The notes beneath the pieces are model-generated. The model was given only the letters and a program-made list of their open reading frames with translations, was not told the DNA's origin and made no database searches. From Verrucomicrobiota bacterium (GTDB lineage Bacteria; Verrucomicrobiota; Verrucomicrobiia; Limisphaerales; UBA1100), in the NCBI GenBank assembly GCA_028872685.1, contig JAPKEI010000029.1, positions 1 through 13,696 of the forward strand: a DNA stretch of 13,696 nucleotides, given 5' to 3'. Shown one piece after another: positions 1-6,927 of this stretch (its first letter is position 1; each line of letters starts with the position of its first letter). A program made the translations under genes and the position numbers.

Positions 1-180
1 TCACACTATGCCGATTGGTTTGACCGCTGGATCATCTCCGGCCTTGGCGTGCGCGGCACCAGCGGCGCGGTGGATCTCACCGGTTGTCTACTGCGCCTCG
101 TGCAATCGGGCAACCTCCAAACCTACGCTCTCCTGCTGGCACTGGGCTTGCTCGTGATGCTGACCTTTTTCCTGTTTTAA
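1..180 (+). CDS. nuoL: NADH-quinone oxidoreductase subunit L, C-terminal end (partial)
   Basis: Reading frame 1 is open from the window edge to a TAA at 178-180 and gives 59 residues. They begin SHYADWFDRW and end in a hydrophobic helix (YALLLALGLLVMLTFFLF). A motif of the type LVQSGNLQTYAL just before a last transmembrane helix is typical of the NuoL C-terminus, the distal antiporter-like proton channel of complex I. nuoM starts one base after this stop, which is the usual L-M-N order and supports the identity. The 5' end and all pumping residues lie outside the window. What is visible is only the tail, so the call depends on motif and gene order together. Confidence 0.85.
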   Translation, partial: SHYADWFDRWIISGLGVRGTSGAVDLTGCLLRLVQSGNLQTYALLLALGLLVMLTFFLF

Positions 181-181
181 C

Positions 182-1690
182 ATGTCGCCATTAACATACA
201 TCTTTGGTTGGCCGATTTTAATGGCGTTAGTGCTAATGGCCGTGCCACGCGAGAACCGTGCTGTGTTCCGCTGGGGTGCAATCCTCGCCACGCTGGGCTC
301 GCTAGTGCTGGCGCTGTTTGTGTTCGCTAAGTTTGAACCGAACACCGACCTCACTTCCATCAACCATGGCTACGCCTTCGTGCAAACCGCTGAGTGGATT
401 CCTGCCCTCGGCATCAGCTTTCACGTGGGCGTGGATGGCGTGAGCGTGCTGCTGGTGCTCATGGCGGCTATCGTTGCGTTCGCCGCCGCGTGTTGCGCAA
501 GCGGCATCAAGGCGCGCGAAAAAGAATTCGCCATCCTGCTGCTGTTGATGACCGGTGGCATCCTCGGCGCGTTCATGGCGCTGGATATTTTCCTGATGTA
601 TTTCCTGCACGAACTGGCGCTCATCCCAACTTTCATTATGATCGGCGTCTGGGGTCGCGGCGAGAACCGCGAATTCGCCGCGTACAAAACCACCCTCTAT
701 CTCAGCCTCGGCGCGTTGCTCGCGTTGGTGGGGCTGATTATGATTTATCTCCACTACGAAACATTCAACCTCCCCGAAATCATCCATCGCGTCCAAGCCG
801 ACCAAGGGGACCTGATGACCACCGGCCAGCAGGGACTCGTATTCGCGCTGCTGATGTTCGGCCTCGGTATCCTCGTCGGCCTGTGGCCCTTCCACACTTG
901 GGCGCCGCTGGCATACGGCGCCGCGCCCACCGCCACGGCGATGATGCACGCGGGCGTCATTAAAAAATTCGGTTTATTCATGCTCATCCGCGTCGCCCTG
1001 CCCATCCTTCCCGATGGTGCGCAGCAATGGCTGCCCGTGCTCGCGTGGCTGTGCCTCGGCAATCTCCTTTACTGCGGCCTCGTGGCGATGCGCCAAAAAG
1101 ATCTCAACGGCCTCATCAGCAACTCCTCCGTGGCGCACATGGGCTTTGTGTTTCTCGGCATCGCGAGCATGACGTTCATTGGCCTCACCGGCGCGGTAAT
1201 GGTGATGGTAGCCCACGGACTGCTCGCCGCGCTGGCCTTCGCGCTCAGCGGGCATCTGCACCAACAAGCGCGCACACTGGATATGGACAAGCTCGGCGGG
1301 CTGCTCACCGTGATGCCATTTTGGGGAACGCTACTTTTGATGGCCTTGCTCGCCGGTTGCGGTTTGCCGGGCTTCGCGAATTTTGCCGGTGAAATCACAG
1401 TCTTCTTCGGCGCGTGGAAAACGATGCCGCTCATCACCGGCATCGCCGCGTGGGCGGCACTCGTGATTGGCGCGGTATATATGCTGCGTGCCGCGCGCCA
1501 ATTGCTGCACGGCCCGCGCGCGGACGATGCCCCGCACACCGACGACGTCCCCGGCTGGCACAAGCTGCCATTTATTATTTTGTTGGGCGCGCTGTTGCTC
1601 TTTGGCTTCGCGCCCAAGTTGTTGACCAACAAAATTGAAACCGCCCGCGAAAGCCTCGAGCACGTGGTGGAAATGTACAAACGCAAATGA
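182..1690 (+). CDS. nuoM: NADH-quinone oxidoreductase subunit M (proton-pumping membrane subunit)
   Basis: This 502-residue polytopic membrane protein matches the usual NuoM length (about 490-510), with many hydrophobic helices. NuoM is the central antiporter-like subunit of the complex I membrane arm. Visible family residues are Glu144 in FLHELALIPTF (TM5), the HTW/APT block at 238-250, Lys262 in AGVIKKFG (TM8), His319 and His345, and Glu404 in GLPGFANFAGE (TM12). The TM7 lysine normally five residues before the PxH motif (E. coli Lys234) is absent: the aligned residue is Leu231, and there is no lysine at all between Lys169 and Lys261. The ATG lies one base after the nuoL stop, and the TGA overlaps the nuoN ATG (ATGA, 1687-1690), so translation is probably coupled. 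No Shine-Dalgarno is seen. Confidence 0.95.
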   Translation: MSPLTYIFGWPILMALVLMAVPRENRAVFRWGAILATLGSLVLALFVFAKFEPNTDLTSINHGYAFVQTAEWIPALGISFHVGVDGVSVLLVLMAAIVAFAAACCASGIKAREKEFAILLLLMTGGILGAFMALDIFLMYFLHELALIPTFIMIGVWGRGENREFAAYKTTLYLSLGALLALVGLIMIYLHYETFNLPEIIHRVQADQGDLMTTGQQGLVFALLMFGLGILVGLWPFHTWAPLAYGAAPTATAMMHAGVIKKFGLFMLIRVALPILPDGAQQWLPVLAWLCLGNLLYCGLVAMRQKDLNGLISNSSVAHMGFVFLGIASMTFIGLTGAVMVMVAHGLLAALAFALSGHLHQQARTLDMDKLGGLLTVMPFWGTLLLMALLAGCGLPGFANFAGEITVFFGAWKTMPLITGIAAWAALVIGAVYMLRAARQLLHGPRADDAPHTDDVPGWHKLPFIILLGALLLFGFAPKLLTNKIETARESLEHVVEMYKRK

Positions 1691-3177
1691 ACCTTTCCCT
1701 CATCAACATCGAAATCGGAGTGGCGCTGCTCGGCGTGTTGGTGCTGCTGGCGGGTTTGTGGACGCCTCCCAATCGGCGGCACTTGCTGGGCTTTTGCACC
1801 GCGCTCGGGCTCACCCTGATTCTGGCGCTGTTGGTCAAACAAGGGGTTTCCGTGAATCCGATCACTGACACTGACTCCAGCAGCGGTTATGAGCGAGATG
1901 GACTGGCGGTGTTTTTCAAAGCGCTGTTTTTGTTGGCGGGTATTTTGGTGACACTGCTCACGATGGGCTTTGCCAATCGCCTGCGCACCGGCGGCGCAGA
2001 GGTGTATGCGCTCAATTGTTTTGCACTGTGCGGCATGCTCTTTGCCGCATCGGCCAATAGTTTTGTGATGCTCTTTGTTTCCATCGAACTCATCACGATC
2101 ACGTTTTATGTGCTCACCAGTTTGCAAAGCCACCGCCTGCGCTCGCTGGAGGCCGGCGTGAAGTATCTCATCCTCGGCGCGGCGGCCTCGGCGATCATGG
2201 TCTTCGGCATCGCGCTCATTTATGGCAGCGCACACACGCTGCAGTTCAACCTCATCGCCGACGGCTTAGCCGCAGGCCACATGAAACAGCTTCTGCTGTT
2301 CCAGCTCGGCGCGCTGCTGCTGCTCGCGGGGCTGGCGTTCAAGATTGCCGCGGTGCCTTTCCAAGTTTGGGCGCCCGATGTGTATCAAGGCGCGCCCACG
2401 CCGGTGACTGCCTTCCTCGCCATCGGCTCCAAGGCGGCGGGTTTTGTATTGCTGTTGCGCGTGCTGTACACGGCATTCCAAGTGCAACCCGGCGGCCCGC
2501 GATTACTGGAACCGACCGCTCTATTGTCGTTGATGGCAGCGGCCACCATTTTATTTGGCAGCCTCTGCGCGCTACGGCAGCGCAATCTCAAGCGCCTGCT
2601 CGGCTATGCAAGCATCGCCAGCGCGGGCTATGCGCTGCTCGGCATCGTGGCGCTCAACGAACGCGGCGCGGCAGCGGTGTTGGTTTATTTGGCCGGATAT
2701 TTGTTCGCCATCATCGCGGCATTCACCGTGATTTCCATCCTCACCCCCGATGACGAAGACGAAGACCTCAGCATCCTCGCCAACCTCCATCATCGCTCTC
2801 CGCTGATGGCGGTAACCCTCACGCTCGCCGTGGCCTCGCTGGCGGGGATCCCACCGCTGGCGGGTTTCATTGGAAAATTCCTGCTGTTGCGCGCGGTGAT
2901 TGAGCCCACCGCCACGTTCCCATGGTTGGTGGGCGTGGCGTTGCTTGGCGTGGTGGCCTCGCTTTATTATTATTTCGGAATCATCCGGGAAATTTTCTGG
3001 GGCACCGGCCAATGGTGGACGGAGAAAGAACCCAAATCCGCTCGCATCAAACTGGCCGATTCGCAGGTGGTGGTTCTGTTGATATGCCTGCTGGGAATGT
3101 TGGTGCTGGGGCTGTATCCGCAACCGTTGCTGGAATTGGCCACGGACGCCGTGCAGGTTTTGAAGTTGGCAAACTAA
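1687..3177 (+). CDS. nuoN: NADH-quinone oxidoreductase subunit N (proton-pumping membrane subunit)
   Basis: This 496-residue hydrophobic protein is the third antiporter-like subunit of complex I and sits next to the quinone-side subunits. The expected charged residues are all present by eye alignment: Glu134 in FVSIELITITFY (TM5), Lys219 in LAFKIAAVPFQVWAPDVY (TM7), Lys249 in IGSKAAGF (TM8) and Lys397 in GFIGKFLL (TM12). The segment VWAPDVYQGAPTPVTAFL at about 227-244 is a hallmark of NuoN. The start codon lies inside the nuoM stop (4-base overlap). As the last nuo gene visible, it probably closes the operon. Its TAA at 3175-3177 overlaps by four bases the stop of the convergent pyk gene, and I see no terminator hairpin between them. 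Confidence 0.95.
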   Translation: MNLSLINIEIGVALLGVLVLLAGLWTPPNRRHLLGFCTALGLTLILALLVKQGVSVNPITDTDSSSGYERDGLAVFFKALFLLAGILVTLLTMGFANRLRTGGAEVYALNCFALCGMLFAASANSFVMLFVSIELITITFYVLTSLQSHRLRSLEAGVKYLILGAAASAIMVFGIALIYGSAHTLQFNLIADGLAAGHMKQLLLFQLGALLLLAGLAFKIAAVPFQVWAPDVYQGAPTPVTAFLAIGSKAAGFVLLLRVLYTAFQVQPGGPRLLEPTALLSLMAAATILFGSLCALRQRNLKRLLGYASIASAGYALLGIVALNERGAAAVLVYLAGYLFAIIAAFTVISILTPDDEDEDLSILANLHHRSPLMAVTLTLAVASLAGIPPLAGFIGKFLLLRAVIEPTATFPWLVGVALLGVVASLYYYFGIIREIFWGTGQWWTEKEPKSARIKLADSQVVVLLICLLGMLVLGLYPQPLLELATDAVQVLKLAN

Positions 3178-4586
3178 CTCACCTTCGCCATCTGCACTGA
3201 ATCGGCGATCTCTTCCACTGCACTGCGCGAGCTGACGATTACGACGGTGTCGCCCTGCTTCAGCAAATTTTGTTCGACCAGATTTTTCAGTGCGCGATCC
3301 ACCACGTCACTCGCTTCCGTGTCTCCCCACGGCAACACCACCGGCCGCACACCGCGATGCAGCGCAAGAGAACGCGCCACTTCATCATTGAGACACAACG
3401 CCAAAATCGGCGCGCGGCACGGGCGCATCCACGCCACCTCGGGCACTAACCGACCGACGCGGGTAAATACCACTATCGCCTGTGCATCCAAATCATCAGC
3501 CATATTCACGGCGGCTTTGGCGAGCTTTTGCCGGTCGTTGGTGAGGCTGGCCAATTCATGAAAGCGTGCAGCGGGTTCGCGTTCCATCCGGCGCGCGATG
3601 CGGTCCATCGCCCGCACGCAACGATTGGGGAACTTGCCCACGGAAGTTTCGCCACTGAGCATTATAGCGTCGGCTTGTTCGAAAACGGCATTGGCCACAT
3701 CGGTAACCTCCGCGCGCGTGGGCATCGGTTCCTGGCACATGCTCTCGAGCATGTGCGTGGCGACGATAACGGGTTTGCCGACGGCTTGACAGGCGCGCAC
3801 GATTTCGCGCTGCAAAATGGGGAGATCCTCGAAGGGACATTCCACGCCGAGATCGCCTCGCGCCACCATGATGGCATCGGCTTGGTCGATGATGGTGTCA
3901 ATGTGTTGCACGGCGTGTTGATCCTCGACTTTGGCGATGACCTTCGGCGGTCGCGGATGGGCGGCCACCAGTTCCTGCAACAACGCCACATCAGCGGCAG
4001 CGCGCACGAAGGAGAGTGCGAAGTAATCAACGTCCAACTCCAAGCCCACAGCAACATCGGCGCGGTCTTTTTCGGTGAGTGCTGGGAGATTAACTTTGGT
4101 TCCGGGCAGATTGATGTGGCGGCGGTTTCCAAGTTCGCCGCCCACTTGCACTTCGCATTCGGCCACGGTGTCGGTAAGGCGCAGCACGCGCATCCGAATG
4201 AGGCCGCTGTCGACGAGGATGGTCGCGCCCTCCTCGATGTCATTGAGAAAATCCGGGTAATTGACGCTCACGCAACGCTCGCCTTCGGCGGTGGGATCCA
4301 CGGTGAAGTCGAAGCGATCGCCTTTTTCCAATTGCACCGGCGCGGGTAAATCGCCGGTGCGAATGGCCGGCCCCTGCAAATCCATCACGATGCCCGGCAC
4401 GCATCCGCGCGCAGCGGCGGCGGCGCGAATGTGACCCGCGACACTTCGCACCCAATCGTGCTTGGCGTGCGACATATTGAGCCGAAACACATTCGTGCCC
4501 GCATCGAGCAGTGCGCCGATGGTTTCTTCCGTGTCCGAAACTGGCCCAAGCGTGGCCAAAATCCGTGTCTGCCTTGTACCTTGCAT
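3174..4586 (-). CDS. pyk: Pyruvate kinase
   Basis: At 470 residues this is close to the usual bacterial size. It catalyses phosphoenolpyruvate plus ADP to pyruvate plus ATP in the cytoplasm, the last step of glycolysis. Motifs in order: TRILATLGP (7-15), FRLNMSHA (34-41) with the Arg/Asn/Ser/His nucleotide and substrate ligands, DLQGPAIRTG (69-78), the B domain to about residue 165, the signature KVIAKVED with catalytic Lys219 and metal ligand Glu221, VARGDLGVE (241-249), VATHMLESM with PTRAEVTDVANAVF (275-302) and SGETSVGKFP (311-320). The C-terminal domain of about 120 residues has no obvious added phosphotransfer domain. The ATG has no Shine-Dalgarno. Instead the mRNA carries CCTCCTC three bases or so upstream of it, an anti-SD-like run. 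The stop is TAG, overlapping nuoN tail to tail. It diverges from the ferredoxin gene. Confidence 0.97.
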   Translation of the reverse strand: MQGTRQTRILATLGPVSDTEETIGALLDAGTNVFRLNMSHAKHDWVRSVAGHIRAAAAARGCVPGIVMDLQGPAIRTGDLPAPVQLEKGDRFDFTVDPTAEGERCVSVNYPDFLNDIEEGATILVDSGLIRMRVLRLTDTVAECEVQVGGELGNRRHINLPGTKVNLPALTEKDRADVAVGLELDVDYFALSFVRAAADVALLQELVAAHPRPPKVIAKVEDQHAVQHIDTIIDQADAIMVARGDLGVECPFEDLPILQREIVRACQAVGKPVIVATHMLESMCQEPMPTRAEVTDVANAVFEQADAIMLSGETSVGKFPNRCVRAMDRIARRMEREPAARFHELASLTNDRQKLAKAAVNMADDLDAQAIVVFTRVGRLVPEVAWMRPCRAPILALCLNDEVARSLALHRGVRPVVLPWGDTEASDVVDRALKNLVEQNLLKQGDTVVIVSSRSAVEEIADSVQMAKVS

Positions 4587-4621
4587 CAGAGGAGGTTAGG
4601 GGCGGGATGCGGAATGAAGCG

Positions 4622-4639
4622 AGAAAATTTGGATTTTCT
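4622..4639. other. AT-rich hairpin in the pyk-ferredoxin divergent spacer
   Basis: AGAAAAT at 4622-4628 and ATTTTCT at 4633-4639 form a perfect 7-bp inverted repeat around a TTGG loop. It lies in the 128-bp region between the divergent pyk and ferredoxin starts. It could be an operator half-site pair or a leader hairpin of pyk. It resembles no regulator site I recognise. Chance occurrence is possible, because AT-rich palindromes of this size are not rare. Confidence 0.3.
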
Positions 4640-4662
4640 GCACTCCAAAACGCCGTATCTGC

Positions 4663-4691
4663 TTGATTCAGCGAAATTTTGTGCGTAACTT
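4663..4691 (+). promoter_or_regulatory. Possible sigma-70-type promoter for the ferredoxin gene
   Basis: TTGATT at 4663-4668 is followed after 17 bases by TAACTT at 4686-4691. The -35 fit is fair and the -10 fit is weak. It lies 24-52 bases upstream of the ferredoxin ATG, in the only spacer that could carry its promoter. Confidence 0.3.
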
Positions 4692-4714
4692 CCGCGCGGA
4701 TAACAATTAGGATC

Positions 4715-4954
4715 ATGGCTGAAAAAGAGAATAAATACGAAGACAACGCCGCAGGGAAATACTACTGCGACGAGGAATGCATCGACTGCGATCTGTGTCG
4801 CGAGACGGCACCGGAGAATTTCAAGCGCAACGAGGATGGCGGCTACTCATTCGTCTACAAGCAACCGGAGAATGAAGAGGAAGAGGCATTGTGCGTGGAA
4901 GCGATGGAAGGCTGCCCCGTCGAAGCCATCGGCAGCGACGGCGTGGACGACTAA
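4715..4954 (+). CDS. Small acidic 4Fe-4S ferredoxin
   Basis: This 79-residue, strongly acidic protein carries one iron-sulfur cluster site. Cys22, Cys25 and Cys28 in CIDCDLC, with Cys67 in EGCPVEAI, match the CxxCxxC...CP pattern of Bacillus- and Thermotoga-type single-cluster ferredoxins, which are soluble one-electron carriers. Two more cysteines, Cys18 and Cys60, are not standard ligands. The middle is rich in Glu (ENEEEE at 52-57). The frame stays open upstream to a TTG at 4679, adding 12 residues. I chose the ATG at 4715 because family members start shortly before the first cysteine and because of the nearby AGGA, although that sits only two bases from the ATG. It is monocistronic, with a terminator 30 bases downstream. 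Its redox partner cannot be told from context. Confidence 0.9.
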   Translation: MAEKENKYEDNAAGKYYCDEECIDCDLCRETAPENFKRNEDGGYSFVYKQPENEEEEALCVEAMEGCPVEAIGSDGVDD

Positions 4955-4983
4955 CGCGACCGACATTTTCCATATTGATTTGC

Positions 4984-5007
4984 AGCCCGCGCAAGCGGGC
5001 TTTTTTA
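4984..5007 (+). terminator. Rho-independent terminator of the ferredoxin gene
   Basis: AGCCCGC (4984-4990) and GCGGGCT (4995-5001) form a 7-bp GC-rich stem around a GCAA tetraloop, directly followed by a run of T (5001-5006, then ATTT). The T run overlaps the stop codon of convergent cinA (TAA on the minus strand at 5005-5007). In the minus direction the stem lacks a U tract, so it should act mainly on the ferredoxin transcript. Confidence 0.9.
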
Positions 5008-6240
5008 TTTGCAAATCTTCAATCGCAATTCATTCATCGCTTGTTGGACCACGAGTTGCTTGAACGTCACTCGATCGGTGGCGAAACAAGCATTCACCAC
5101 ATCCGTGCCCTCCGCCGTGGCGCACGCGATGAAGACGGTGCCAACGAGTTTCTCCGCTGTACCACCATCGGGGCCGGCAATGCCGGTGGTGGCAAGGGCG
5201 TAATCCGCACCGTGCACGGCACGGGCACCTTCGGCCATTTGGCGGGCGATCGCTTCGCTGACCGCGCCGTGTTCTGCGAGGGTTTCGGCCTGCACGCCGA
5301 GGGTGGTTTGCTTGGCGGCGTTGCTGTACGTGCAATGGCCGGCGAGAAAAACGGTGGACGCGCCGGGCACATTGGTAAGGCGATGGGCCAGCAAGCCGCC
5401 GGTGCACGATTCAGCCACAGCGAGAGTTTGCCCGCTCGCGGTGAGTTGGAGAACAAGGATTTCTTCCAACTGCTCGTCATCGACGCCGTAGATACGCGGG
5501 CCGAGTTTTTCGCGAATAATGGCTTCAGCTTGAGCAATGCGTTCCACACCCCCTTCCCCACTCGCGGTGAGGCGCACGTCAACTTCGCCGGCACGGGCGC
5601 AGTAGCCGAGTTCCAATCCCTCGGCCATCAATTCACTGAGCACGGGCGTGATGTGTTGTTCGACGGTGGTTTCGCCCACGCCAATGGTTTTGAGCGTGCG
5701 AGTGGTGACGGGATTTTCCGGCGGCAATTTTTCAGCAAGCAAGGGCGCGGCGGCTTGGGTGAACATGGGCCGCAATTCGCGCGGCGGGCCGGGAAGTAAA
5801 ACGAGCCAACCGCGCGGCGTGGGTAGTGCGAGGCCGGGCGCGGTGCCGTGGTCGTTACGCAGCACGGTGGCGCCCGCGGGCACTTGGGCTTGAACGAGCA
5901 CAGTTTCGCGCAGGGGGCGGTTGTGATTTTTGAAATGGGCGGTGATGCGGGCGCGGGTTTCGGCGTGTTCTTCGAGCGGCAGATCCAGCAGTTCGGCGAT
6001 GCGTTGGCGGGTGAGGTCGTCACCGGTGGGACCGAGGCCGCCGGTGACGATGACGAGCTCGGCGCGGGCGATGGCTTCGCGGACGGCGGCTTGGATGGCT
6101 TCGCCGGTGTCGGGTACGGTTTGTTGATGGGCGAGTGTGTAGCCCATACGCGTGAGTTGTTGGGCGAGCCAATGGTGGTGAGTGTTGAGGACGCGCCCAA
6201 CGAGGAGTTCACTGCCGGTGTTGATGAGTTCCACGCGCAT
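5005..6240 (-). CDS. cinA: CinA-family protein: MoCF-like domain plus nicotinamide-nucleotide amidase domain
   Basis: From the chosen ATG the protein has 411 residues, the usual CinA length. The N-terminal molybdopterin-binding-like domain (COG1058 type) shows INTGSELLVGRVLNT (6-20) and TGGLGPTGDD (66-75). The C-terminal PncC-type domain, which hydrolyses NMN to NaMN in characterised members of the pyridine nucleotide salvage pathway, shows AVAESCTGG with Ser278 (274-282), YSNAAK (305-310) and GIAGPDGG (353-360). The frame extends 21 residues upstream to a GTG at 6303. I reject that start because families begin at a MK/MR.E.I..GTELL motif, here MRVELINTGSELL. No Shine-Dalgarno precedes either start. 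The gene diverges from fur and converges on the ferredoxin terminator. Competence or salvage roles are family knowledge, not shown here. Confidence 0.94.
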   Translation of the reverse strand: MRVELINTGSELLVGRVLNTHHHWLAQQLTRMGYTLAHQQTVPDTGEAIQAAVREAIARAELVIVTGGLGPTGDDLTRQRIAELLDLPLEEHAETRARITAHFKNHNRPLRETVLVQAQVPAGATVLRNDHGTAPGLALPTPRGWLVLLPGPPRELRPMFTQAAAPLLAEKLPPENPVTTRTLKTIGVGETTVEQHITPVLSELMAEGLELGYCARAGEVDVRLTASGEGGVERIAQAEAIIREKLGPRIYGVDDEQLEEILVLQLTASGQTLAVAESCTGGLLAHRLTNVPGASTVFLAGHCTYSNAAKQTTLGVQAETLAEHGAVSEAIARQMAEGARAVHGADYALATTGIAGPDGGTAEKLVGTVFIACATAEGTDVVNACFATDRVTFKQLVVQQAMNELRLKICK

Positions 6241-6307
6241 GTGCGCAGCGTGCCACGTCGGTGCATAACGCGCAATGCCAAGGCATTCGTGAATAAGACG
6301 CACCGCG

Positions 6308-6337
6308 AAGGAATTGACTTGAATGCGTCAATTCCTT
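6308..6337. promoter_or_regulatory. Perfect 11-bp inverted repeat upstream of fur, with overlapping promoter-like boxes
   Basis: AAGGAATTGAC (6308-6318) and GTCAATTCCTT (6327-6337) are perfect reverse complements separated by 8 bases, ending 11 bases before the first fur ATG. The left arm contains TTGACT (6314-6319), and TAACTT (6337-6342) lies 17 bases later, so the repeat overlaps a possible -35/-10 pair whose start point would fall at or near that ATG. It may be the operator of a dimeric regulator or an RNA hairpin. It is not a recognisable Fur box. Confidence 0.6.
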
Positions 6338-6348
6338 AACTTCCCTCT

Positions 6349-6822
6349 ATGCCCGCACCGGACAGAACGGCAGCGAAGGAAAAGTTTATGGCTTTTCTGG
6401 AGGAGAAGAATCTCCGCATCACCACGCAGCGACGGGCGATTGTGGACACGGTGTTTGGTACCGACCAGCATTTCACTGCCGAGCAATTGCTTGAGTGGGC
6501 CCGCGAACGCGATGAAAGCGTGTCACGTGCCACGGTGTATCGCACGCTGCCCTTACTTACCGAAAGCGGCCTCGTGCACGAAATGGACTTCGGCAAGGAC
6601 TACAAGATTTACGACCCCAACTATGCCGATCACCCGAACCACAACCACATCATTTGCGATGATTGTGACAAGATTGTGGAGTTCGAAAGCAACAAGCTCG
6701 ATGAACTGGAAAATGAGATTTCTCATAAATTGGGATTTTCCGTGAAATCGCAGCAATTGCGAATCAACGCCTCTTGCGAAGAGATGAAAAAACTCGGCGA
6801 ATGCAAAAACAAAGGCCTTTGA
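6349..6822 (+). CDS. fur: Fur-family metal-responsive transcriptional repressor
   Basis: This 157-residue protein has an N-terminal winged helix and a C-terminal metal-binding dimerisation domain, as in Fur, which represses iron-uptake genes when loaded with Fe2+. Visible features are RITTQRRAIVD (23-33), recognition helix SVSRATVYRTLPLL (57-70), the metal-site run HPNHNHIICDDC with His95, His98 and His100, the structural-zinc pair Cys103/Cys106, and a second pair Cys143/Cys152 near the end. Two starts are possible. ATG 6349 has no Shine-Dalgarno but keeps the helix seen N-terminal to the fold in many relatives. ATG 6388 (residue 14) has GAAGGA seven bases upstream. I keep 6349. The next promoter downstream carries Fur-like boxes, which favours Fur over Zur or PerR but does not prove it. 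Confidence 0.9.
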   Translation: MPAPDRTAAKEKFMAFLEEKNLRITTQRRAIVDTVFGTDQHFTAEQLLEWARERDESVSRATVYRTLPLLTESGLVHEMDFGKDYKIYDPNYADHPNHNHIICDDCDKIVEFESNKLDELENEISHKLGFSVKSQQLRINASCEEMKKLGECKNKGL

Positions 6823-6833
6823 GGTCTGTTTTT
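6805..6833 (+). terminator. Possible fur terminator
   Basis: An imperfect stem pairs AAAAACA (6805-6811) with TGTTTTT (6827-6833) and GCC with GGT nearer the loop, and it ends in a T run. It overlaps the last fur codons. The stem is weak in GC, so the call is tentative. Confidence 0.35.
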
Positions 6834-6884
6834 ACGATATAAATCGCAAAACCCTCCCCTCCAAAACTTTTTTATAAAAACTTC

Positions 6885-6913
6885 TTGACCATGAGAATGA
6901 GTCTCATTATCTT
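6885..6913 (+). promoter_or_regulatory. Sigma-70-type promoter of the porin gene
   Basis: TTGACC (6885-6890) and TATCTT (6908-6913) are separated by 17 bases. An AT-rich stretch with the palindrome TTTTTATAAAAA (about 6870-6881) sits just upstream of the -35 and could act as an UP element. A Fur-like box lies between and across the two hexamers, the position expected for a repressor that blocks polymerase. The 5' leader to the porin ATG would be about 40 bases. Confidence 0.6.
6893..6911 (+). promoter_or_regulatory. Fur box 1 (operator in the porin promoter)
   Basis: GAGAATGAGTCTCATTATC agrees at 15 of 19 positions with the classical Fur-box consensus GATAATGATAATCATTATC (hand count). In the 7-1-7 view, TGAGAAT-G-AGTCTCA has one mismatch from perfect symmetry. 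It lies between the -35 and -10 elements, 70 bp downstream of the fur stop. Confidence 0.75.
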
Positions 6914-6927
6914 CGCCCAAGCAAATC

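Noticed and set aside
1069..2235. Long minus-strand open frame (388 codons) across nuoM and nuoN
   Set aside because: It lies opposite two well-supported complex I genes, and its residue make-up (Gln, His, Arg and Glu rich, low complexity) is that of a GC-rich antisense shadow.
3528..4349. Plus-strand open frame of 273 codons opposite pyk
   Set aside because: It is antisense to the catalytic core of pyruvate kinase. Its composition follows from the codon bias of the real gene.
4891..5799. Plus-strand open frame of 302 codons opposite cinA
   Set aside because: It begins inside the ferredoxin gene, crosses its terminator and runs antisense to conserved cinA motifs. There is no ribosome site or family motif.
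6241..6256. Possible sigma-54 promoter (TGGCACG) upstream of cinA on the minus strand
   Set aside because: The -12 GC is not at the required spacing, and the site would sit almost on the start codon.
6241..6303. 21-residue N-terminal extension of CinA from the GTG at 6303
   Set aside because: Family members start at the MRVELINTGSELL segment, and the extension has no conserved features.
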